From positions 1 to 8,000 of the forward strand of contig JAQUUV010000090.1 in the NCBI GenBank assembly GCA_028693695.1: a DNA stretch of 8,000 nucleotides, in the 5' to 3' direction. Source of the DNA: Syntrophomonas sp. (lineage in GTDB: Bacteria > Bacillota > Syntrophomonadia > Syntrophomonadales > Syntrophomonadaceae). Below are positions 1 to 4,774 of the stretch, piece after piece; the first letter of the stretch is position 1, and every line of letters begins with the position of its first letter. The position numbers were made by a program, and so were the translations under genes. The notes under the pieces were generated by a model. The model was not told the DNA's origin and ran no database searches. It worked only from the letters and a program-made list of their open reading frames with translations.

Positions 1-273
1 CGAGGCTTGGTGGAACGACTGCGGAAAATTATTCCTCGGCAAATGTACGAGGTAGCCATTCAGGCTTCAATCGGCAATCGAATTATTGCCCGGGAAAGCG
101 TTAAAGCTATGCGCAAAGACGTCCTGGCTAAATGCTACGGCGGTGATATTACCAGGAAAAAGAAACTTCTGGAAAAGCAAAAAGAAGGTAAAAAACGCAT
201 GAAACAGATTGGTCATGTCGAGGTTCCACGTGATGCTTTCATGACGGTCATGGAGATAGATAGTGACAAATAG
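1..273 (+). CDS. lepA: Elongation factor 4 (LepA), C-terminal end only
   Basis: This is the last 90 residues of LepA/EF-4, a ribosome-associated GTPase of about 600 residues that acts on the elongating or initiating ribosome. The frame is open from base 1, so the start and the GTPase domains lie outside the window. The visible part is the LepA-specific C-terminal domain. It contains the strongly conserved block IARESVKAMRKDVLAKCYGG, then DITRKKKLLEKQKEGKKRMK, and then a short tail ending at TAG 271-273. The basic, lysine-rich stretch is the family's tRNA/ribosome-contacting tail. The last bases overlap the start of hemW by 11 bases, which suggests translational coupling. lepA lies directly upstream of hemW in Bacillus and many other Firmicutes. 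Identification is firm, and nothing looks damaged. Confidence 0.97.
   Translation, partial: RGLVERLRKIIPRQMYEVAIQASIGNRIIARESVKAMRKDVLAKCYGGDITRKKKLLEKQKEGKKRMKQIGHVEVPRDAFMTVMEIDSDK
252..255 (+). promoter_or_regulatory. Ribosome binding site deciding the hemW start
   Basis: GGAG lies inside the end of lepA, 7 bases before GTG 263. This supports GTG 263 over the in-frame ATG at 284, which would also trim the segment ahead of the iron-sulfur motif. Confidence 0.6.
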
Positions 274-1414
274 TTCGGTACCTATGGGCATCTATATCCA
301 TATTCCATTTTGTCTCCATAAGTGCGAGTATTGTGATTTCTATTCTTTGCCCATAACAGACCCGGTTATTCTGGAAAACTATACTCGCAGTGTGATCAGT
401 GAGTTACAGAGGCGAGCTTTATCACTAAGCAGTCCTTTTGCGAGTATTTACTTGGGTGGTGGCACTCCGAGCTTGCTTCTGCCTCAACAGGTGGAAAGGA
501 TTGTAGATTCAGTTTTTGCTAATTATCAACCCTGTAGTGACCTGGAGATTTCTATGGAAGTGAATCCGGCTACTGTGAATCTGCAGGATCTTAAGGGATT
601 AAGAGCAGCCGGGATTAACCGTTTATCAGTAGGGGTACAGAGCTTCGCGGATATAGAGCTTAAAACCTTGGGTAGGATGCACGGAGGGTATGAGGCACAG
701 GCCACGCTAAGAGATGTCGTAAAGGCAGGATTTAATAATTTTAATATTGACCTGATTTACGGTTTGCCCGGTCAGACCCTATCTGGTTGGCAGGAGAACC
801 TGTCCTTAGCAATGAAGTTTAATCCTCAGCATATTTCTGCCTATTTATTACAGCTCGATGAATCAACCCCTATGGCTCGGAAAGTAAAATCAGGAACCAT
901 TAATCTTTTGGATGATGAATTGGAATCCGAGCTATATTATACTACCTTGAATTTTCTGGCTGAGCAGGGATACTGTCATTATGAAATATCCAACTTTGCC
1001 AGACCGGGCTATGAATGCCGTCACAACCTGCTTTACTGGCAAGCCCGGGAATATTTGGGCATTGGCTGTGGAGCAGTTAGTTTTATGAATAGACAAAGAA
1101 TCATTAACCAAGCGAACTTGAACCATTATATAGAAGATATGCTGGCTGATCGTGCTCCGCATATAGAGATTCTGGAAACCATGACGCCCCGTCAACTGGC
1201 AGCCGATGCGATTATCCTGGGCTTGCGTTTGACCGGAGGGATTAAGAGGGAGGAGTTCTGGGAAAGATTCGGCATCGATATTATGGAGGAGTACCGGGAC
1301 GTAATAAAAACCTGCCAAGTGCAGGGACTTTTAGAAATAGAAAATGATCGTATTTATCTGGTAAAAAGAGCTTATTTTCTTTCTAATCAGGTTTTTAACC
1401 AGTTTATGGCTTAG
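263..1414 (+). CDS. hemW: Radical SAM heme chaperone HemW
   Basis: A 383-residue radical SAM protein of the HemW family, often mislabelled coproporphyrinogen III oxidase. HemW binds heme and is thought to deliver it to target proteins in the cytoplasm or at the membrane. The [4Fe-4S]/SAM motif is CLHKCEYC (C17, C21, C24), followed by D-F. True HemN has a fourth cysteine two residues after the triad, and here that position is phenylalanine. Further family motifs are GGGTPS (65-70), EVNP (99-102), GVQSF (124-128), YGLPGQT (166-172) and HYEISNFA (239-246). The HNxxYW heme-binding motif is present as HNLLYW (254-259). The C-terminal part (about 305-383) matches the HemW-specific domain and ends in the usual NQVF..F. 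The GTG start overlaps lepA and has GGAG 7 bases upstream. The lepA-hemW-hrcA order is typical of Firmicutes. It lies before the hrcA promoter, so it is probably transcribed with lepA. Confidence 0.95.
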   Translation: MTNSSVPMGIYIHIPFCLHKCEYCDFYSLPITDPVILENYTRSVISELQRRALSLSSPFASIYLGGGTPSLLLPQQVERIVDSVFANYQPCSDLEISMEVNPATVNLQDLKGLRAAGINRLSVGVQSFADIELKTLGRMHGGYEAQATLRDVVKAGFNNFNIDLIYGLPGQTLSGWQENLSLAMKFNPQHISAYLLQLDESTPMARKVKSGTINLLDDELESELYYTTLNFLAEQGYCHYEISNFARPGYECRHNLLYWQAREYLGIGCGAVSFMNRQRIINQANLNHYIEDMLADRAPHIEILETMTPRQLAADAIILGLRLTGGIKREEFWERFGIDIMEEYRDVIKTCQVQGLLEIENDRIYLVKRAYFLSNQVFNQFMA

Positions 1415-1418
1415 GAAC

Positions 1419-1438
1419 GGCGATAAAATATCCGCTTT
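1419..1438 (+). terminator. Possible weak terminator after hemW
   Basis: Just after the hemW stop, GGCGATA, an AAA loop and TATCCGC can pair with one bulged C. TTT then AAAA follows. The stem is only about 6 pairs and the U-tract is short, so termination would be inefficient at best. A second, AT/GU-rich hairpin (1440-1449 with 1457-1466, core AAACGA/TCGTTT) follows, without a U-tract. Transcription from lepA-hemW may therefore read through into hrcA. Confidence 0.25.
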
Positions 1439-1479
1439 AAAACGATAAGTTATTGTTTTGTCGTTTCTCGCATATCTGC

Positions 1480-1508
1480 TTGACAAAGGTTTCCCTAGGT
1501 GATATTTT
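1480..1508 (+). promoter_or_regulatory. SigA-type promoter of the hrcA-dnaK operon
   Basis: The -35 box is a perfect TTGACA (1480-1485). After a 17-base spacer comes the -10 box TATTTT (1503-1508, 4 of 6 consensus bases). TG at 1500-1501 sits one base before the -10, giving an extended -10. The expected transcription start is near 1514-1516, placing the CIRCE in the first bases of the transcript, the usual arrangement. This is the only convincing promoter seen between lepA and prmA. Confidence 0.8.
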
Positions 1509-1522
1509 TTAAGAAACGCTGA

Positions 1523-1549
1523 TTAGCACTCAAGACGAGAGAGTGCTAA
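1523..1549 (+). promoter_or_regulatory. CIRCE operator (HrcA binding site)
   Basis: The inverted repeat TTAGCACTC, 9-base spacer AAGACGAGA, GAGTGCTAA is a perfect match to the CIRCE consensus (TTAGCACTC-N9-GAGTGCTAA). It lies about 15 bases after the -10 box and ends 17 bases before the hrcA ATG. HrcA dimers bind CIRCE and repress until heat or misfolded protein titrates the GroE chaperonin that keeps HrcA active. In RNA the two arms would also form a 9-pair hairpin at the 5' end of the operon transcript. Confidence 0.97.
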
Positions 1550-1552
1550 CAG

Positions 1553-1562
1553 AGTGGGTGAT
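1553..1562 (+). promoter_or_regulatory. Ribosome binding site deciding the hrcA start
   Basis: AGTGGGTGAT matches the anti-Shine-Dalgarno complement AGGAGGTGAT at 8 of 10 positions and ends 4 bases before ATG 1567. This supports ATG 1567. The in-frame GTG 1543 would start inside the right CIRCE arm, and GTG 1558 lies within this site. Confidence 0.65.
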
Positions 1563-1566
1563 AATT

Positions 1567-2616
1567 ATGATATTAGATGAGAGGAAACGGCATATACTTG
1601 AGTCAGTCATTAAAGACTACGTGGCGACTGCGGAACCGGTAGGTTCCAGGGCTGTGGTCAGAAAACATGCCTTGAATATTAGTGCAGCTACGGTCAGAAA
1701 TGAAATGGCTGATCTGGAGGACATGGGATACTTGGAGCAGCCCCACACATCTGCGGGCAGAATACCCTCGGAGAAGGGGTTCCGGTATTACGTGGACTGT
1801 ATGATGGAGAACGAGAACCCCAGTGACGAGCAAATTGAGGTTCTGCATAAGATTTTGGAGGACAGTATTCAGGAATGGAATGATGTAGTTCAGGGAATAG
1901 GCCATTTTCTGTCTCAGGTGACCAACTATGCTTCCTTTATTATCGTGCCATCGGTCAAGTTTAGCCAGTTTCAGTCTTTGCAGCTCATTCCTATTCAGGA
2001 GGGGCAGGCTTTGGTTCTGGTGGTTACTGATATTGGTATCATCATGCACCGTAAAATCTCCATTCCGAGGTCAATAAAGGCCCGCGATTTACAGGCCATA
2101 GGCGATCTGTTCAACCGAGCTTTTCGGGGCAAGAGACTAAGTGAAGTGCAGCGCAGTGATTTGCAGAGCTTACGCGACGAGCTTAAGAACCGCCGTCAGG
2201 TTATTGACAAATCTCTGGAAGCTCTTGATAATTTGCTGGATAGCCCCCACGATGAAAAGGTCGTAATCAGCGGAGCTCTGAATATACTCAAGGAGCCAGA
2301 GTTTAAGGATATGGATAAACTAAGGCGAATACTCACTTTATTTGAAGAAGATGGCCCACTCAAAGGGGTTCTGCCGGAGCAGATCAAAGAAGGGGTAGAT
2401 ATTCGCATTGGCCAGGAAAATCAGGCTGAAGACATCAAGGAAATGAGCCTGGTTTTTGCAGGCTACCGGACGGCTGGTGAGATGGGCAAAATTGGTCTTA
2501 TTGGCCCGGTGCGCATGGAGTATTGGAAGGCCGCCGGAACGGTGGAATCGGTGCGCAGGATCATAGATGATCTTATGAATAACTCGGGGTCTGACCCCAA
2601 GTTATTTAAGAAATAG
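1567..2616 (+). CDS. hrcA: Heat-inducible transcription repressor HrcA
   Basis: A 349-residue HrcA (Bacillus subtilis HrcA is about 343), the repressor of class I heat-shock genes, acting as a dimer on CIRCE. The N-terminal winged helix-turn-helix (about 1-75) holds the family block from TAEPVGSRAV (21-30) through SAATVRNEMADLEDMGYLEQ (39-58) to HTSAGRIPSEKGFRYYVD (60-77). The middle is a GAF-like dimerisation region with the HrcA insert. The C-terminal end carries the conserved VDIRIGQEN and the GKIGLIGPVRMEYWKA block. A longer reading from GTG 1543 would add 8 residues but starts inside the operator, so ATG 1567 is chosen. hrcA is the first gene after its own operator, so it is autoregulated. 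Its stop is followed 13 bases later by the chaperonin start. Its last codons form a strong stem-loop, listed separately. Confidence 0.97.
   Translation: MILDERKRHILESVIKDYVATAEPVGSRAVVRKHALNISAATVRNEMADLEDMGYLEQPHTSAGRIPSEKGFRYYVDCMMENENPSDEQIEVLHKILEDSIQEWNDVVQGIGHFLSQVTNYASFIIVPSVKFSQFQSLQLIPIQEGQALVLVVTDIGIIMHRKISIPRSIKARDLQAIGDLFNRAFRGKRLSEVQRSDLQSLRDELKNRRQVIDKSLEALDNLLDSPHDEKVVISGALNILKEPEFKDMDKLRRILTLFEEDGPLKGVLPEQIKEGVDIRIGQENQAEDIKEMSLVFAGYRTAGEMGKIGLIGPVRMEYWKAAGTVESVRRIIDDLMNNSGSDPKLFKK
2576..2608 (+). other. Long stem-loop at the 3' end of hrcA
   Basis: Bases 2576-2584 pair with 2600-2608 (9 pairs including one G-U). After one C/A mismatch (2585/2599), GGGGT 2586-2590 pairs with ACCCC 2594-2598 around a CTG loop. 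That gives 14 pairs and a single internal mismatch. The element occupies the last codons of hrcA and ends 9 bases before the next AAGGAGG. No U-tract follows, so a factor-independent terminator is unlikely. An mRNA processing or stability element, or an attenuator of the downstream cistron, is inferred. Confidence 0.6.
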
Positions 2617-2617
2617 T

Positions 2618-2624
2618 AAGGAGG
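2618..2624 (+). promoter_or_regulatory. Strong ribosome binding site of the chaperonin gene
   Basis: AAGGAGG, a full consensus site, begins two bases after the hrcA stop and lies 5 bases before ATG 2630. It indicates efficient translation independent of hrcA. Confidence 0.8.
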
Positions 2625-2629
2625 CATTT

Positions 2630-4186
2630 ATGCCTGACAGATCTCTCCTTAACAGTGAAGTAGATGAGAAATTGCAGGCCCTGCTGGGCAATGCTAATGC
2701 TGCCCGGCTCATATCTCAGGCTATAGAGGGAACCATCGGTCCTAAGGGTCTGGACATTATGATGATAGACAGCCTGGGTGATGTAGTTATCAGCAATGAT
2801 GGGGTTACCATTTTAAAACTGATGGCTGTAAATCATCCTGCGGCCCGCATGATTATTAACACCGCCCGATCCCAACAGGCGGAAGTAGGCGATGGGACTA
2901 CCACTGCTACCATAATAGCAGGGGCACTGGTATCCGAAGGTGCGAACCAGGTTCTAAAGGGAGTTCCGGTAACCCAGGTTATCCAGGGGATTAAGCTGGG
3001 AATACAGCGCAGTATAGAGTTGATAGAGAAAATGAGTCGGTCGGTCAATTCCATTGACGATCGTATGCTTTTTCAGGTGGCTTCCATTGCCGGGAGGGGC
3101 CAGGAGGAGCTGGCTCATTTGCTTATAAATGGTGCCCGAATAATAGGCCGGGAAAAGCTGCTGAGCCCGGATTACAAGTTTGCTGATGCGGTGGTGGCTC
3201 GGGAAGCTGCTGCGGATAAGGTTTTTATGGGGGCGCTGGTCAGCAAGGAGCCTATGAATCATGAGATGCCCCGTTGTTTGGATAATGTACGAATTATGGT
3301 GGTAGATGATGCCCTGGCTCCTGAGGAAATAGATAGTGAAGCAAGGAGCACCGAGGCTGGTTTTCAATACTATTTGCAGAATAAAGAACGCTATGAGAAT
3401 AATTTGAAAAAGATATCTTCCATGGGCGTAAAGTTGGTACTTGCCGATCGCAGCATTGACGACCTGGCAGAACAGATTTTTACGGAGGCCGGAATCATGG
3501 CCATCCCGAGGGTCTCGCGGCGGGAAATGGAAAAGGTTTGCAAGCATACTGGAGCTCGTAAGATAAAAAGGAGCGCTCTAAACCACTCGGCCGAACAATT
3601 AGCTAGCTACCTGGGCCGGGCTGAAGAGGTTCAGGTTAATGACAAACGGGGCTACACCTGCTTATTTAATGGAGCAGGTGAGGCCATGGCTACAGTAATT
3701 ATTGGAGCAGCTACTGAGGAGCTAGTAGATGAAAAAGAGCGCATTGCCCGGGATGCTGCTTCGGCAGTACAGGCAGCCCTGCAAAAAGGCGTTGTCCCCG
3801 GTGGAGGAGCTATAGAGATATGGGTGGCCAAACAACTAGAAGAGCTGGCTCAGGATTTAAAAGGCATGACTTCTTATGGAGTTTTATGTGTAAAGGAAGC
3901 CTTGTTTCGACCTTTTGCATGTATAGCAGCCAATGCCGGGTTTAACCCCCTTGAAAAGATGGGTGATGTGGTGGCGGAGCAGAAGCAAAAAGGATTGGAC
4001 AGCATAGCTATTGATTGTGATAGAGGCACCTTGATAGATGTTTTGGAAATGGGCATAGTTGATCCTACCCTGGTAAAGATACACGCAGTGAAAGCTGCTG
4101 GAGAGGTGGCTATCGCCATCTTAAGAATCAATACAATTATTAAGATGAAGGACGGGGAATCTTACCCCGTGGATACTCTGGAATAG
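2630..4186 (+). CDS. Archaeal-like (group III) chaperonin of the dnaK operon
   Basis: A 518-residue Cpn60/TCP-1 family ATPase expected to form a double-ring folding chamber in the cytoplasm. Thermosome-like signatures are IGPKG (36-40), DSLGDVVISNDGVTIL (47-62), VVPGGGAIE (388-396) and the C-terminal GIVDPTLVKIHAVKAAGEVA (475-494) with ILRIN (497-501). The ATP loop is GDGTTTAT (87-94). The likely catalytic aspartates are all present: D57 in NDG, D88 in GDGT, D375 in ERIARDA. The apical domain (about 200-370) keeps a group II-length segment at about 232-262, matching the helical protrusion that serves as a built-in lid, so no GroES is expected and none is encoded here. There is no GGM-type GroEL tail. 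The protein lies between hrcA and grpE, behind the CIRCE, which matches the group III chaperonins described from some Firmicutes. Automatic pipelines may call it GroEL or thermosome. The family is certain; the group III assignment is strongly supported by context. Confidence 0.9.
   Translation: MPDRSLLNSEVDEKLQALLGNANAARLISQAIEGTIGPKGLDIMMIDSLGDVVISNDGVTILKLMAVNHPAARMIINTARSQQAEVGDGTTTATIIAGALVSEGANQVLKGVPVTQVIQGIKLGIQRSIELIEKMSRSVNSIDDRMLFQVASIAGRGQEELAHLLINGARIIGREKLLSPDYKFADAVVAREAAADKVFMGALVSKEPMNHEMPRCLDNVRIMVVDDALAPEEIDSEARSTEAGFQYYLQNKERYENNLKKISSMGVKLVLADRSIDDLAEQIFTEAGIMAIPRVSRREMEKVCKHTGARKIKRSALNHSAEQLASYLGRAEEVQVNDKRGYTCLFNGAGEAMATVIIGAATEELVDEKERIARDAASAVQAALQKGVVPGGGAIEIWVAKQLEELAQDLKGMTSYGVLCVKEALFRPFACIAANAGFNPLEKMGDVVAEQKQKGLDSIAIDCDRGTLIDVLEMGIVDPTLVKIHAVKAAGEVAIAILRINTIIKMKDGESYPVDTLE
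4152..4170 (+). other. GC-rich stem-loop at the 3' end of the chaperonin gene
   Basis: ACGGGG (4152-4157) pairs perfectly with CCCCGT (4165-4170) around a 7-base loop, 13 bases before the chaperonin stop codon and 15 bases before the grpE ribosome binding site. No U-tract follows. It parallels the hairpin at the end of hrcA. A role in RNA processing or stability is inference. Confidence 0.4.
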
Positions 4187-4192
4187 AGGTGA
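4186..4192 (+). promoter_or_regulatory. Ribosome binding site deciding the grpE start
   Basis: GAGGTGA matches the AGGAGGTGA consensus. It begins on the last base of the chaperonin stop codon and ends 8 bases before ATG 4201. The in-frame GTG at 4189 lies inside this site and has no good site of its own, so ATG 4201 is preferred. Confidence 0.6.
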
Positions 4193-4200
4193 AGAGAGGA

Positions 4201-4755
4201 ATGGAAAAGGATTTGGAAGCTGAAGTTTTTAGAGGTCCTCCGGTGGGAGATGAAGCTGGAAAGCAGGAGACTCAGCACGAAGAGAAAAGTTTAGAGGAAA
4301 GCTTGCAAGAGCAATTACAGAAGCAACAGGAGGAATCCCAAAAAAATTATGACCACTATCTGAGGGCTTTGGCGGATGTGGAAAATATTAAGAAACGTAC
4401 TCAGCGAGAACGCGAGGAATACTTAAAGTATGCTAACGTATCCTTTATTAAGAAATTGTTGCCGGTAATTGATGATTTACATCGAGCCATAGATGTTGCC
4501 AGTAAGTCTAAAGATTTTGAAGTGTTGAGCAAAGGTATAGAGATGACTGCTCGAAGTCTAGACGATTTATTAAAGGGTGAAGGAGTAGTAGCTATAGACA
4601 GCCTGGGAAAACCCTTTGATCCCCAATATCATCAGGCTTTGACCGTGGAGCCCAGTGATGAACACCCGGAAAATACAGTTATTGAACAACTGCAAAAAGG
4701 ATATACATTGCATGATAGAGTCATCAGGCCCAGCCTGGTTAAGGTTAGTAATTAA
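4201..4755 (+). CDS. grpE: Nucleotide exchange factor GrpE
   Basis: A 184-residue GrpE, the dimeric exchange factor that releases ADP from DnaK and acts as a thermosensor in several bacteria. The acidic, glutamine-rich N-terminal part (about 1-45) is low-complexity and probably flexible or coiled coil. The long paired helix follows, with the family motif YLRALADVENIKKRTQRE (53-70). Next come helices around FIKKLLPVIDDLHRAID (82-98). The C-terminal beta-wing that contacts the DnaK ATPase domain runs from about 125. It shows GKPFDPQYHQAL (136-147) and ends with the GrpE signature GYTLHDRVIRPSLVKV (167-182). Starting at GTG 4189 would add four residues. grpE is 14 bases after the chaperonin stop and 19 bases before dnaK, so it is part of the same transcript. 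Confidence 0.96.
   Translation: MEKDLEAEVFRGPPVGDEAGKQETQHEEKSLEESLQEQLQKQQEESQKNYDHYLRALADVENIKKRTQREREEYLKYANVSFIKKLLPVIDDLHRAIDVASKSKDFEVLSKGIEMTARSLDDLLKGEGVVAIDSLGKPFDPQYHQALTVEPSDEHPENTVIEQLQKGYTLHDRVIRPSLVKVSN
4723..4739 (+). other. Small stem-loop at the 3' end of grpE
   Basis: ATCAGGC pairs with GCCTGGT (7 pairs, one G-U) around a CCA loop, ending 13 bases before the grpE stop codon. It is the third such hairpin at a junction of this operon. It is short enough to arise by chance and has no U-tract. Confidence 0.3.
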
Positions 4756-4774
4756 AATTTGGAGGTGTCATTAA

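Noticed and set aside
263..1414. Oxygen-independent coproporphyrinogen III oxidase (HemN)
   Set aside because: The fourth cysteine after the CxxxCxxC triad is replaced by phenylalanine, and the HNxxYW motif plus lepA-hrcA context indicate HemW.
2954..3547. 197-residue open frame on the minus strand opposite the chaperonin gene
   Set aside because: The opposite strand is an intact conserved gene in a uniform operon; no plausible product or ribosome binding site was seen.
2630..4186. Calling the chaperonin an ordinary GroEL
   Set aside because: The NDGVTIL, VVPGGGAIE and C-terminal signatures, the lid-length apical insertion, the absence of groES and of a GGM tail, and the location all point away from group I.
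4189..4200. GTG 4189 as the grpE start
   Set aside because: It lies within the GAGGTGA site that serves ATG 4201 and has no good ribosome binding site of its own.
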